Shown here: positions 36,301-48,272 of the stretch, piece after piece
How positions within the stretch are numbered: the stretch's first letter is position 1
How the letters are laid out: each line of letters opens with the position of its first letter
NCBI GenBank assembly: GCA_016271365.2
Contig: CM057456.1
Coordinates: 606,303,501-606,367,500, forward strand
Length of the DNA: 64,000 nt
Direction of reading: 5' to 3'
From: Neoceratodus forsteri
Lineage: Eukaryota > Chordata > Ceratodontiformes > Ceratodontidae
Translations under genes and position numbers: made by a program
The notes under the pieces: model-generated
Told to the model about the DNA's origin: nothing
What the model saw: the letters and a program-made list of their open reading frames with translations, nothing else
The model's database searches: none

Positions 36301-37950
36301 TTGCGACCAACTAACTGTAGTTTGGATCCAGGCCCTCTTAGTGGGTTGTGTGGATAAAATCGTCTCAGTCCTTGCCCGAGATAGTCTGGATATCCTTAGA
36401 GAGGGGGATCTTTCCAGATATCCTGAAGGAGGCTGTGGTCTGGCCCCTCCTTAGAAAGCCCTCCTTGGACCCAGACTGTCTGGCAAACTACAAGCCTATT
36501 TCTAACCTGCCCTTTGTGGGTAAGGTTACTGAGAAGGTGGTTGCGTCACAGCTGGATGACCATTTGACCAAACATAATGTCTATGATTCTCTCCAGTCCA
36601 GACATAGGAAGAGACGTAGTACTGAGACAGCCCTTGTCCGGGTACTAAATGACCTCCTAATAGCGAGAGATCGAAAGACCCGTTCCATCTTGGTACTTCT
36701 AGATCTCTCTCTGCAGCATTTGACACTGTGGACCATGATGTGCTGTTGGAACGCCTGCAGTTCATCTGTGGACTGTCTGGTATGGTTCTCAGATGATTTC
36801 AATCATTCCTTGAGGTAAGGACTCAGAGAGTGGTTTCCGGGATTTTTTTCCTCAGTACCACTCCTCCTGTCCTGCGGGATGCCACAAGGTTCCATCTTGG
36901 CGCCCATGTTGTTTGCGGTGTATATGCTGCCATTGGGAGTGATTATTAGGCAGTATGGCTTGAGTTTTCGCTGCTATGCAGATGATACTCAGCTGTACAT
37001 GTCCTTTGTGCCTGGTCAGGGTGATGCTGTTTCAGTCTTTAATAACTGTCTCGCCAAGATCCAGGATTGGATGTGTGTGAACTGGCTGCAGTTAAACCCG
37101 GAAAAAACTGAGGTGTTGGTTGAGGACCCAGGTCGTCAGGAGGTGGGTTTGTCGGCAGGACTACCTTCAGGACTATTGCTTGGAGGTGTTCAGCTGATTA
37201 CCTCAGACCGGGTGTGTAGCCTGGGCATTATTTTTGATGACTGCCTGACCCTTAAATCTCAGGTGTCAGCAGTCATCAAAACCTCTTTTTACCATCTGAG
37301 GAATATCGCCTGGGTGAAGCACCTGGTTCCTTCCGATGAGCTTCCAACTTTGGTCCATGCCTTCCTTACCTCCCACCTTGACTACTGCAATGCCCTTTAC
37401 CTAGGGCTACCAGGGGTTGATATCCATCACTTGCAGCTTGTGCACAATGAGGCAACCAGGCTGCTGACTGGTGCTTCTAGGACCAGTCATATAATGCCTG
37501 TGCTCTGCGGACTGTACTGGTTGTCAGTACAGTGACGGATCACCTTCAAGGTCGGTTTGCTGACCTATAAGGCCCTAGATGACCAGGGACCTAGTCACCT
37601 GCAAGATCTCCTCTGCCCCTACTGTCCCTTCTGCTCTCTCCAATCCACCGATGAGGGATTGCTAGAGATTCCCAGGGTCTGTTTAAAGACATCTGGTGCC
37701 CGCTCATTCAGTTTTATGGCTCCAACCCTACAGAATTCTCTACCTCGTCGGGTGTGAGATTGCCTGACCATCAAAAGCTTTAAAGTTGCTCTTAAAACCT
37801 TCCTATTTAATTTAGCCTATTCTGATTTTTAATGCTGCTATAGTATTTATTGTTTTAGTTAGTTGTGTTTATTTGCTATATTATTTATTCTGTTGTACAA
37901 GCGCCTTGATTTTTAGAAAGGCACTTTTTATAAATAAAATTGATTGATTG
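33346..37950 (+). mobile_element. L2 LINE, near full length, nested in composite repeat B
   Basis: The element is flanked by TGCGC at 33,341-33,345 and 37,951-37,955, and the host repeat resumes exactly after it. The 5' end has 'caagatggcggtcatg' and the 3' end is 'aaataaaattgattgattg', the L2-type tail. The 5' region (33,346-34,900) has no recognised ORF1: frames such as 33,724-34,197 lack a domain. ORF2 spans 34,920-37,757 with endonuclease then reverse transcriptase. The body of 4,605 bp is close to complete for an L2. Confidence 0.85.
34920..37757 (+). pseudogene. L2 ORF2 (endonuclease + reverse transcriptase), broken
   Basis: In known L2 elements this protein nicks target DNA and reverse-transcribes its own RNA in place. 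The endonuclease shows VMLCNARSIENK, LACITETWLDE, GGVAICFR, FWGDFNDW and then SDHHTIGF. The catalytic TETWL, GDFND and SDHH motifs are present, but a stop replaces the residue before SDHH at about 35,605. A frameshift follows in the C-run near 35,645, with stops near 35,902 and 36,042. The RT palm reads LVRVLNDLLIARDRKTRS, breaks frame near 36,711, and resumes with MPQGSILAPMLFAVYMLPLG and the intact catalytic box CYADDTQLYMSF. It then passes YLGLPGVDIHHLQLVHN and a final FKVGLLTYKALDDQGPSH. The breaks are few, so the copy is moderately young but inactive. Confidence 0.85.
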
Positions 37951-37955
37951 TGCGC

Positions 37956-39215
37956 CAGATGTGTGAAAACACATTTCAGGCAGGATGTTGAAAATGACAG
38001 CTGTACTATTCATAAGGAGGTGTGAAAAAATGGCAATGTTGAAAATCTGGAGTAAAAATATTAAAAATTCTCGAAGTTATGAGCATGCTTGGAAACTGTG
38101 CAATGCACTCTTGTAAAATAGTAATTTTTGGGAATTTTTTCACCAAATTTGCAACATAGGCTTTTTGGGAGCCCACCTCATGAACAGTGACACTGCCATT
38201 TTGTTAATCAGTCCTAAAAGGTGATTCTGTGCAATGAACGCAAAATCACCTTTCAGGACCGGATAAACAAGATGACAGTGACTGAATTTATGAGGTGGGG
38301 TCCCAAGAACCCCATGTTAAAAATTCTGTACCAAAATTCACATAAATGGCTGAGATATGCACCAAAGTTGAAAAAAAACATTTATGCCATTATTCAGCTT
38401 ACTGGCATTTCTTCAGTTCACGGTCGGCTTTGAAGAGTGCAGACGTGTTCCCGGTCCACCGAAAATTGTTGTGTCAGGTTCCGGAAGTAAGTATGGGGTG
38501 TTAGGAGGTGGGGTATGCAGATGGTGGGCACAGGTCAGGGGAGGGGTGGTCTATTTGACTAAAGCCAGAGCAGAAAGTTTAAAAAAAAAAAAAAAAAACA
38601 AAGACAACGTGGGTCAGTTTTCTTGTTTTGCAGGTGTGTTTTGGCACACTAAGGTGGGCTCCCAGTGTGCCACCTGTATTTTTGGGGAGGGGGACTAAAA
38701 CCGATGGGGACTGGACCCCCTGTTAGCACACAAGAGTGTCTCTATTGGGGGGGCACATGATGCCAAGGGATTGGGCACCCCCTCGACACACATATTAAAT
38801 ATTAGGGGCCATTATGCTGATGGGGATTGGGCTCCCCATCTGCAAATTGAACTGGGGAGAGGGCATGCCAACAGGAGGATTAAGCACCCCTGACTTTGGC
38901 TTGTTGGGGAGTGTGAGAGGTGGACGGTGACAGCCGCTGCCATGTTTCACTAAAATGTTGCACCAGGGAAGGCACACCCTGCAATGAGGGGGTGCTCCCC
39001 TCATTGCAGTGGCGAAATCATTTCTAGTTGATGGCACACTTTTGCACTGCTGTCATAGACGGCATGCACTCTAATTTGTGCCACAGAGCCCAGCCTGAAA
39101 AAGCAGTGGCCCCACTGGCCACAACACAACCGCACCTCCGAAACCTGCTATTCCAAGCTACCACAATATGTTGCTTGCATGTGCGCAAGACTACATAAAA
39201 ATACAGTACAGTACC
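37956..39215 (+). repeat. Composite foldback repeat, copy B, right part
   Basis: It resumes mid-unit with 'ggcaggatgttgaaaatg' and 'ggagtaaaaatattaaaaat'. It then has the large hairpin at 38,142-38,332 and the GC-richer right part with 'gtgggctcccagtgtgccac'. It ends with 'gttgcttgcatgtgcgcaag', matching the end of copy A. Excluding the L2, copy B is about 2.47 kb, the same as copy A. Confidence 0.65.
38142..38332. repeat. Inverted repeat inside composite repeat B
   Basis: Arms 38,142-38,226 and 38,241-38,332 pair over about 85 bp with a ~14-nt loop; for example 'tcagtcctaaaaggtgatt' pairs with 'aaatcacctttcaggacc'. It is the counterpart of the hairpin at 12,676-12,859. Confidence 0.75.
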
Positions 39216-39870
39216 CTGCTGCCAGTACCACACTGCTACATAACGACATAAAGTATATGGTTTTTTTTACATTTTTTTAGTGCTTTTCCCCCTGGTTTTT
39301 TGCTCTGACCCTTCATGGCGTGCACGTGCCTGTGTAGTGGCACGCACATCCTCCATTCCGAGATGCCTTCCCGGCTTGCCACCCCCTCCCACCTACGCCA
39401 CCACCAGATCCCCACCCAGTGGCAGCGGAACTACAGTGGGGGGCAACAACCACCCCCAGAGAGGAGAGCTGCTGTTAGGTGGCTCCATCCTGCTTCACCC
39501 CTGACCCCCCATGTCGGCACCCTGATGACCCTAGGTCTTTCCCGAACTGGGTCACAGTATAGCGCAAGGTAAGACATAGCATCTCAGCACCACTGGGCCA
39601 GCAAGGGTAAAGTATATTTATAGCTGTAGATTTCTTGAGTATTAGCACCTCCTGATTATGCTGTAGACTACACAGTGATGACAGGTACCACTTTTTTTTT
39701 CTTGGAAGCTTGCATTTTTCTAAGAACACACCACATCATGTGACATCAGTCCAAACTTTTGAATTCCCAGTGCTGATTGTGACACATAATTGGCTGATGA
39801 GATAGTTGGATGTACAGAGTATTAGCATTACAAAACTAAAGTGCTTCTTGATGAATGGTGATCTGACCAC
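39216..39870. other. Intergenic DNA, GC-richer at the start
   Basis: No gene or repeat is recognised. Confidence 0.45.
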
Positions 39871-39874
39871 TCAA

Positions 39875-40030
39875 GCTCACACATTTCTCCCATCAAGCTT
39901 TGACTGTTGTGATGTGTTTGATCTGGATTTTACAGCAAGTCAGGTTCACCACTTGCAGATTATGTGGAATGTGGCAGCCAGGCTTGTGACATCTACTTGG
40001 ACATCAGAGCTTATAAAATGGGTTGGAAAT
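39875..40030 (+). mobile_element. L2-like LINE scrap
   Basis: The frame 39,806-40,090 reads SSFDCCDVFDLDFTASQ and VHHLQIMWNVAARLVTSTW, matching the L2 block 'RLDYCNALYLGL..v..LQLVQNAAARLLTG'. Only this block remains. Confidence 0.55.
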
Positions 40031-40063
40031 TTCCTGATACCTGATTGGTTAAGTAAGTATATG

Positions 40064-40411
40064 TTCAATTGTGCTTATGCAACTGGATGAGATGTATGCT
40101 TGTGTGACTATGATGCATTGTGGCTGTTTGCCTCTCTATCCATGGGGTATACCACTCTGTAGAGGTATGACACAAAGAACCCTAGAGGATGGTTCCCCTC
40201 GATAGGTGCCGTGGGAATAATTCCCTTGGTTAAAGGTAGCTTAGGAAGAAGCTGATGGGAAAGAGAGATGAGCCGCTATAGAAGGAGGGGTGGATGGTGG
40301 AACAATGAGAAAAGAATCCTGGAACAGTCCAGGAGGAGTGGCCTTTTAAGGCCTGATGGGGGAGTGATGTTGTTGCTCTTCCCATTGAACCTCAGGCTTA
40401 AAGCCTTTCCA
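40064..40411 (+). repeat. Duplicated unit, short copy
   Basis: The unit of 348 bp runs from 'ttcaattgtgcttatgcaac' to 'aggcttaaagcctttcca'. Its first ~190 bp are repeated at 40,412-40,600 and its last ~100 bp (40,311-40,411) at 43,293-43,396. The end block contains nested palindromes ('cctggaacagtccagg', 'ggccttttaaggcc'). Confidence 0.7.
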
Positions 40412-43396
40412 TTCAATTGTGCTTATGCAACTGGATGAGATGTATGCTTGTGTGACTTTGATACATTGTGGCTGTTTGCCTCTCTATCCGTGGGATATAC
40501 CACCCTGTAGGGGTATGACACAAGGAACTCTAGAGGAGGGTTCCTCCCTCACAGGTGTCACGGGAATAATTCCTTGGCTAAAGGTAGCTTGGGAAAAAGC
40601 CCAAAAAGAATACCCAAAAGGGTGTTAAACATCAAAGAGGTAAGAAATCAGAAGATATCTAGACCAGAAATAAATGTGACAGACAGATAGGAAAGATAGG
40701 AGAAGAACCATATAAGGCTAGGATAATGATGAAATGAAATCTGACAAGATACAGAACGGCGGACTTCCTAAGGAGAGAGAGGGAACAGTTGGGGCCACCT
40801 TCTGACTCCATCCAACAGTGAAACCTAACTACGGAACCTATGAAAACACTAATCCTGACTAATATTATGACCATTGGCATGGAGAAGAGATAAAAACCCC
40901 TTTGAGGAGGAAACATCTAAGGATCCAAGGCCTAGGTTGCCTTCCCTCCAGGCTGAAGGATGTTTTAATTAGTGATGGCTCAGCTACTGCAATTTAGAGT
41001 CGAGATCGAGAGAGGAGGAAAATATTCCAATTTAGAGGAAGCTCTCACTCTGTCCTTCTAAATGGACAGCTGTTGAGGGTTGCAAGCGATGTCTCTGCAA
41101 CTAGATGCTCAAAAGCAAGAGAGGAGAGAGATGACTGCTGAGGCACTCAGCTGGCCTATGCAAGCCTATGAAAAGGATCAGGTGAACCAGAAACTGTCTT
41201 GGTGGAGAACAGCATTAAGAGTGCCTCCGAACCTGCTCAGGCAGTCAAAGGGGCTCTGATGATGAGAGCCCCACCCCTCGCAGCTGGAAGTCATAAATTT
41301 TACATCCAGAGGTGTCACCAGCTGAGATGAGGGATAACTGAAGGTCCACCTGGAGTGAAGACATTCCCGCTATGGGTCAGGGAGAAGGACCCTGCTCCGA
41401 GCTTCCCACACTCTAGACCTGGACATCATGGGTGCAGAGCAAGACCATCGGCTACATGCTAGCCCTGAGCCAAGGAGCAATGGACTTGGAAGGCACGTCT
41501 CTGAGTGGACAGCAGATTGATGAGGTAGCATAAGACCCAATGAGAGGTATGCTCGATTAATCAATGTGAATCAGTAGACCTCGAGGTCAGACTGAGTGAA
41601 GGAGAACCAGGCTCATGTCATGAGGAAGCTACCATCATTGGTAACTATGGGAGTGCCAACCAGGTCCATTGAGAGCCAAATATAGGAATGGATAAAATTA
41701 CAAGAAGGTAGGAGTGAGAGCAGTCGGGCGAAGCTGGCAGCCATTGGTAAGGTAGGCAGTACCAGGAGGACATCTGAATAGGTTTGACTAGAATGTGGGA
41801 ATAGAGTCGGAGGAGGAGATGCGTAGGCAGGGCAATATGCAAGAGGGAATATTAGGTGATGTGAATGAGTAGGGTATGGTGGTAGCAGGAGAGAATAGCA
41901 GGATAGCAGGATAGGGAAGCCCCCAAAAAAGCAGAGGTCAGAAAAGGAAAGAAATGGAGGTTGGAGGGAAAGTAAGGAGGGCATCAACATACTAGTGATA
42001 ATCTGGGCCAGAATACTGGCAAGGAGCACAGAAGGCAGGAAGCAGAGGGATCCCCTCAGGCACTTCCCTGCACAAACAGAAACCTTAATACTAGAAAAGA
42101 AGCTCAGGGGAACTGCAAACTTAAAATCGAGAAGAACGAACTGAGCTCTTCTGGGCATGTGGAAAGACTTTCGGCAGACAGGCAGAGTTGAAGAAAAGGA
42201 AAACAATGGAAGTCAGCAGGGAAAGCCAACATGGTCAAGCACCAGGTAGCCTGCACCATAAGGAGGCAACAACTATGGGTAACCCTACCCATGACCTGCT
42301 TTCCCAGAGGCAAAGCTAGAGGGTCACCTCGGTGGTGCAGAGGAGGTGGAGGCACAAGATCAGCGATGCAGGCTCTCAATGGAGCAGGGCTAGCAGAAGT
42401 GAGGTCAGTGGCAGGAGGTTTGAAATTGAGGTGGCAAGCCCAAAACACAGCAGTTCCTGGCAGTGGAAGTGCACAGGGAGAACCCCACAGGGGGCAGATA
42501 CTGAGGCAGAATGATGGATCCATGTAGATGCAAAAAGGACAGGACCTGGAGGCAGAGGATGGGCACACAAAAGAGGATAGCTCTGGGAGAGCCACCAGGG
42601 ATGGAGCTGCTGCATCTGGAAGAGCCCAAGAGTGGTGAGGATCAGAAGCACCAGTGACTGCAGAATGAGGAGCAGGAGGCGGCAAGGTGGAATGGGCCCC
42701 AGCAGGTAATTACAGAGAAATGAAGTGTGGAGCAAAGAAATGGAGTGAGGAAAGAGTCAGGCGAGTCCTCGGCAATATCTGAGACAGTGCAAGCAACCAG
42801 ACCTGAGCTACGGATGATGGGAAAGGACCAGGAAGGGAGAATGGAAAATGACAGCTTGAGGTGGATGGAGCAAGCAGCAGAGGGAGAGAGGATGGGATAG
42901 AGATGAAACGAGGGAAGCGGGAGACAAGACAAGGCAGCCACGGTGGACGGCAGTGACAAAAAACAAGGAGAGGGAGGGAGGGAACCGGAGAAACAGTGGG
43001 GGGGGATACGAAAAGATGGGAGAGAGCAAAATGGGGAAATGTACAAAGGGCCACAAACAAGCTAGCGGCAATGAAGGGGGCGGCGGGTAGAACAAATGAA
43101 TGCCGCAGGACAAGCAGCATGGGGGGGGTGGATGTAAGCAGCAGCCAGAGGTGAAACAGAATGGTCAGGAGAACAGAGGAAATGGTCTAGAGAAGGAGCA
43201 TGAACCAAACGAAAGAGGCAGAAATGCAGAAGCGAGGGAACACTAAAAGGCACAGGGATAGGAATGAGGAACAGTGCCTACAGCTGCAAGAGAAAAAAAT
43301 CCTGGAACAGTCCAGGAGGAGTGGCCTTTTAAGGCCTGATGGGGGAGTGACATTGTTGCTCTGCCCATTGAACCTCAGGCTTAAAACCTTCCCATT
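40412..43396 (+). repeat. Duplicated unit, long copy with 2.7-kb purine-rich middle
   Basis: It starts with the same 'ttcaattgtgcttatgcaac' and ends with the same 'cctggaacagtccaggagga ... aggcttaaaaccttcccat' as the short copy, which abuts it directly. Between them lies about 2.7 kb that is strongly A+G-rich on the plus strand (41.7-43.25 kb). The short copy looks like an internally deleted version, or the long copy carries an insertion. The minus-strand frames at 41,613-43,253 follow from the skew (Ser/Pro/Leu-rich) and show no protein domain. An LTR-retroelement derivative is possible but no primer-binding site or pol motif was found. Confidence 0.5.
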
Positions 43397-44720
43397 TATT
43401 CTGAAGAAATGGCCAGGTTGGAACATGTTCAGGCAGTGTTCCATTAATTACACTGGCTTTCTGTATGGAGAGGATAAACATAAAGAGTTAGTGTACTGCC
43501 TGGAATTAATTGTAACTTTCAGAAGTAGTCAGCTATCACTTCTTATATCTGAATTATTTTTTTTTAATTTCTCTTTAGCTAATTACAACATTTTCTAGCT
43601 GATAGTAGTGGGTGTAATGTGTAGCCCTGCACGGTACCTGGAGGCTTACATAGTCATTTCTATTCTTCCCTATACATCACCAGGACTGTGACCTCAGTGA
43701 CTGTGACATTACTAGTAATCAAGCAGAGCCAATCTCTTGTTGCTTGAGTGGTGACGTATGACACATGCTACCAATCAGGCAGCACTGGTTGTGATGTATG
43801 AGTGAGGTCACATGGTGATAATGTAGTATGAGGAACAGAACTAGATATGTCTGCTGCAAGGTGCATTACTGCCTTTCATGTCACAGTCAATACTACTAGA
43901 TAGAAAACAATCTAATGAGCACACAGAAAAATAAATAATTTCTGAAAATAAAAATGTAATATGGGACTTCATTTAAAAATGACTAAAATTTTCTGCCTGA
44001 TATTTTTTGGTGCTACTGCTCTTTAAAACAGCAGAGACCCCATACACAGTCACAATTATGTGGCAAACAGTGGTCACAATTGTCTCTTTCTTCCACTGTT
44101 CATAATGTCACCCCTTTGTGACACATAAAATTGGACTGCAAGCCTTTCCCCTGTGTTTCCCAAATGGTCACTGCAGCAGCAAAGGGAGAGGGGTGGGGGC
44201 AGACATGCTAATAATTCACTGATCAAGGCTCAGATGTTTGCTGGCCTCTGCACACAGCTCAGTTTCTTGAAGCATATTGGGGAACATTCTGCCATGGTCA
44301 TCCACAATAAGCTGCACCCAAACCATGGTATACTATACAGGAAGAAAGGGTGTATCCTGCTTCCTGCATGTTGAGAGATTGACTTTTAGATGGTACTCTT
44401 TAACTTCGACTATGGTGACATTGTATACAGTGCTACTCCTAAGTCCATCATAGCCAGACTGGATTAACTCTTTCAATACTTCTGCTACTTTGCTCTGGAC
44501 TGTCCCCAATGTGCCCACTGCTGCCTCCTGTATTCATCCCTCTCCTTCCCCTCCCTTGAGGCCAGATGACTTCACCCTGCACTTACACTAGGGTAATCTC
44601 CTCCAACCTCCCCAATTGACAAGCTCCCACCCTCAGTATTGCCTCTGCACATTGCAAATGTTATCTTTCAGCACTTCATTGTACTGTAACTGCAAACTCA
44701 GTTAACTTCCAGCACTTTAA
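43397..44720. other. Intergenic DNA without recognised features
   Basis: No gene or repeat is recognised. Confidence 0.45.
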
Positions 44721-44800
44721 CAGGTGCCCTGGATTCTATTGCTCCTGCTTGTGTTCAGGCACTTACACTTCACCCAAGGTCCCCATGGTTTAATGGGGCC

Positions 44801-47036
44801 TTGAAGGAGTTGAGGAGAGTGGGTCAAAGGTTAGAGAGGGCTTGGTGGAAGTCCGGCCTGGAGGCTGGCAAGCTTAGATTGTTGGATCATTACACCTCTA
44901 TCAATCGACAATCACCTGTAAGAAGGCAGAATTTCTGTCCAGGGAGATTGCTGCTGCGCATTATTGACCAGCTCAGCTCTTCCAGACTGTAGACAGATTG
45001 TGCAATCCAACCTGTTTGCAGTCCGGTAGAGCATTGTCACAAGAAAGATGTGATGAGTTTGCTCAATTTTTCATGAATAAGGTTGTCACCATTAGGTTTG
45101 GTATTCATCCAGTCCTCTCTACGGGGTGCGGTGGAGGTCAGTGGAAGGTTGTGAGCACCCAGCTTGTCTGGTCTGACTTTGGCCGACTGGACATCATGAA
45201 TATTGTGAGGATCATTCAAACTCTGCTGCCAACCAGCTGTAGTCTGGACCCAGGCTCAACGCGTCTCCTTGTGGGATGTGTGGAGGAAATCGGCCCGGTC
45301 CTGACTGAGAGAGTCTGGCAATCATTGGAGAGGAGGATCTTTTCAGATCCCCTAAAGGAGGTGGTTATATGACCACACCTGAAAAAACCCTCCCTTGATC
45401 CAGATAAACTTGCTAACTACAGACCAGTCTCTAACCCGCCCTTTGTGGGTAAGGTTATTGAGAAGGTGGTTGCGCGGCAGTTGGATGATCATTTGTCTAT
45501 CCACAATGTTTATGAGTCTCTCCAGTCCAAATTTAGAAAGAGGCATAGCACCGAGATAGCCCTTGTTTGGGTGCTTAATGATCTTCTAATGGCGAGAGAT
45601 CAGAGGACTCATTCCATCTTGGTCCTCCTTGATCTCTCGACAGCATCTGACACTGTGGACCATAGTGTGCTATTGGAGTGCCTGCGGTTCATCTGCAGAC
45701 TTTTGGGTACCGTCCTCAAGTGGTTCTGATCTTACCTCAAGGGTAGGACACAGAAAGTGATCTCAGGAATTTATTCCTTTGATCCTCTCCTCCTATCCTG
45801 TAGGGTGCTGCAGGTCTCTATTTTGGCACCCATGTTGTTCGCTGTGTATATCCTGCCACTGGGGGACATTATTAGGTGGTACGGGCTGAGTTTCCACTGC
45901 TAAGCAGATGATATTCAGCTACGCATGTCCTTTTAACCCGAACAGGGAGATGTTCTTATGGTGTTCAAAAACTGCCTAATCGGGATCCAAGAAGAATCAA
46001 AAGAATCAGTGTTTATATATCGCTTTTCATACACAGTATCCCAAAGCGCTTTACAAGCAATGCTAGACTGGTAGTGAAGTGACTGAATGTGTGGTGGCGG
46101 CCATATCGCACATCATCACCCACACACAGCCTGGATAATTGCATGAACTAGTTTATGGGAAGGGGAATATTGGCCAGGACACCGGGAATGTTCCCTGCTC
46201 TTTATGAAGAGTGCCCTGGGTTCTTTTACTTCCACCTGGACACCCACCAGGACAACACCAGGATGGGCAGAAGGGACCTTGGTTTAACGTCTCATCTGAA
46301 GGACATTCAAGACTGGATGACTGCTAGTTGGCTGAGGTTGAACCCAGATAAGACCGAGGTGTTGGTGGTGGACCCTGATCATTGGAAGGTGGATGTGTTG
46401 TCAGGACGACCCTCTGGTCTCTCGCTCGGGGGTGCCCTGCTAACCACCTCAGACTGGGTGCGGAACCTGGGTGTTATTTTTAATGACAGTCTGACCTTGA
46501 AGTCACAGGTGTCAGCCATTGTCAAAACCTCTTTTTACCATCTGAGGAATATCACCCAAGTGAAATACCTGATTCCTTCTGATGATCTTCCTACTTTGGT
46601 CCACGCCTTCATGACCACTCGCCTTGACTACTGCAATGCCCTGTACCTAGGGCTACCAGGGGTTGATATCTGTCACCTGCAGCTGGTACAGAATGCAGCT
46701 GCCAGGCTTTTGACTGGTACATCTAGGACCAGTCATAAGACGCTTGTGCTCCACAGACTGCATTGGCTGCCAGTGCAATGGCGTATCACCTTCAAGGTCG
46801 GTTTGCTGACCTACAAAGCCCTACACAATCAGGGATCCCATTATCTGCAAGATCTCCTTTCTCCCTATTGCCCCTCCCTACCACTTCAATCCACCAATGA
46901 GGGATTGCTAGAGATTCCCAGGGTGCAACTTCAAACATCTGGGGCCAGTTCTTTTGCTTTTATGGCCCCAACCCTGTGGAATTCTCTACCGCATCAGATA
47001 AGGGATTGCTTGATCGTCCAAAGTTTCAAAACATAA
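44801..47036 (+). pseudogene. L2 reverse transcriptase, second copy, broken
   Basis: Segments in order are RSPWFNGALKELRRVGQRLE, CVEEIGPVLTERVWQSLERR, KVIEKVVARQLDDHLSIHNV and VLLDLSTASDTVDHSVLLEC. The catalytic box near 45,900 is CxADDIQL, with a TAA stop where tyrosine should be. After the inserted segment the frame reads IQDWMTASWLRLNPDKTEVL, YLGLPGVDICHLQLVQNAAA, LHRLHWLPVQWRITFKVGLL and a final MAPTLWNSLPHQ. The 293-codon frame 46,155-47,036 is a chimera: its first ~50 codons come from the inserted element, the rest from L2. Confidence 0.8.
45992..46304 (+). mobile_element. Insertion in L2 copy 2
   Basis: This 313-bp segment is absent from the matching place in L2 copy 1. It is flanked by ATCCAAG (45,985-45,991) and ATTCAAG (46,305-46,311), a probable 7-bp target-site duplication with one mismatch. 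It contains 'atcccaaagcgctttacaag' and 'cttggtttaacgtctcatct'. This looks like a widespread interspersed element but I cannot name the family. Confidence 0.6.
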
Positions 47037-47340
47037 CTCGAGACATACAGTACCTTTTTAGCCTAGCATTTTTAGAGGGACTTTAATACAATGCTGCCAA
47101 AGTTAAAGTTACCAGCGCTTAATCTGATTATTATTTAAAAGTTATGGTTTAATATTTATGGTTTTAACATGTTTTATTGATGTATGATAACTTATGTAAA
47201 GGCACCTTGATTGTATGAAAGGCGCCTTTTAAATAATTAAAGATTGATTTGATTTGACTTTATTGTATAGTTATGTATTTACTTCTCACAATCCTGGTGT
47301 TAGTACAATTGTTGCTTTTGATGCTTATTCACTGATTATT

Positions 47341-47341
<1 letters not shown>

Positions 47342-47381
<40 letters not shown>
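47342..47381. repeat. (ATT)n microsatellite
   Basis: About 13 repeats of ATT, directly upstream of a SINE tail fragment. Confidence 0.95.
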
Positions 47382-47394
47382 GTTCTTAGTGTTC

Positions 47395-47515
47395 CTCATT
47401 GTATTACCTTCTCCTCCCCCAAGACACATCTAGAAATGAGCTGTTACCAGCTCAGTATGTCTTTCCTGTTGAAACTTTTGAAATAAATAAATAAAATACA
47501 ATAAATAACTAAACA
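47395..47515 (+). repeat. CORE-SINE 3' fragment
   Basis: 'aatgagctgttaccagctca' and 'gtatgtctttcctgttgaaa' followed by an (AAATA)n tail match the 3' domain of the SINE at 18.5 kb. Confidence 0.55.
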
Positions 47516-47539
47516 CGGCTAGAGAAGATGATTCTATAG

Positions 47540-48272
47540 GACACCAGGCACTGATTACATATATGGGGGTGCTGGAGTGCAACTAAACACTAGTGATACA
47601 TTACATATATAGGAACAGTTGGAGGGCCAATGGGTACCAGGAATTGATTACATATATGGAAGCAGTTAAGTGACTATTGGACACCAGGGTCTGTTTATAG
47701 ATAAGGTAGCAGTTGGAGGGTCACTGGACACCAGGGATTGATTACATATCTGGGAGCAGTTGGAAGGCCACTGGACACCAGGCATTAATTACATATCTGT
47801 GAGTGGTTGTGAGGACACTGGATATCAGTGATCAGTTACATACAGTGGAGCGGTTGAGGACCACAGGACACCAAGGATTGATTACATACTGTATATGGGA
47901 ACAGTTGGAGGACCACTGAACACCAGGGATAGATTTCATATATGGGTGCAGTTGGAGGGGCATTGGCATTATGGATTGTTTACATATATTGGAACAGTTA
48001 TGAGGTCACCTGACACCAGGGATCAATTAAATATTGAGGAGCAGTTGGGGCCCACTGGACATCAGGGATCAATTACATATACTGGAGCACATGGAGGGCC
48101 ACAGGACATCAGGAATTGAATTCATATTGTATATGGGAGCAGTTAGGGGTCACTGAACACCAGGGATCAATTATATATATGGAAGCAGTTGGAGAATCTT
48201 TCAACACCAGTAATCAATTATATACAGTATATGTGAGTGGTTTTGAGGCCACTGGACATCAGGGATCAATTA
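47540..48272 (+). repeat. ~48-bp minisatellite, part 1
   Basis: About fifteen diverged units are built on 'gggagcagttggagggccac' and 'tggacaccagggattgatta' with a period of 47-50 bp. Several units carry an extra CTGTAT or ACAGTA next to the 'acatatatggg' element. The array is interrupted by a LINE and continues at 50,360 and 50,814. Confidence 0.85.

Larger units (their letters stand above)
44721..47256 (+). mobile_element. L2 LINE, second copy, 5'-truncated
   Basis: It is collinear with 35,800-37,945 of the first L2, from 'gccctggattctattgctcc' to the tail 'aaataattaaagattgattt'. It lacks the 5' region and endonuclease. A 313-bp unrelated segment at 45,992-46,304 interrupts it. The tail is (GATTT)n rather than (GATTG)n, so it is a sibling subfamily. 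Confidence 0.85.

Noticed and set aside
41613..43253. A set of long minus-strand frames (up to 197 codons)
   Set aside because: They lie opposite a strongly purine-rich strand, which removes stop codons and gives Ser/Pro/Leu/Phe-rich products without domains.
40064..43396. A classical LTR retrotransposon with two LTRs
   Set aside because: The second copy follows the first with no internal region, and its own start and end are split by the core. No primer-binding site, gag or pol was seen.
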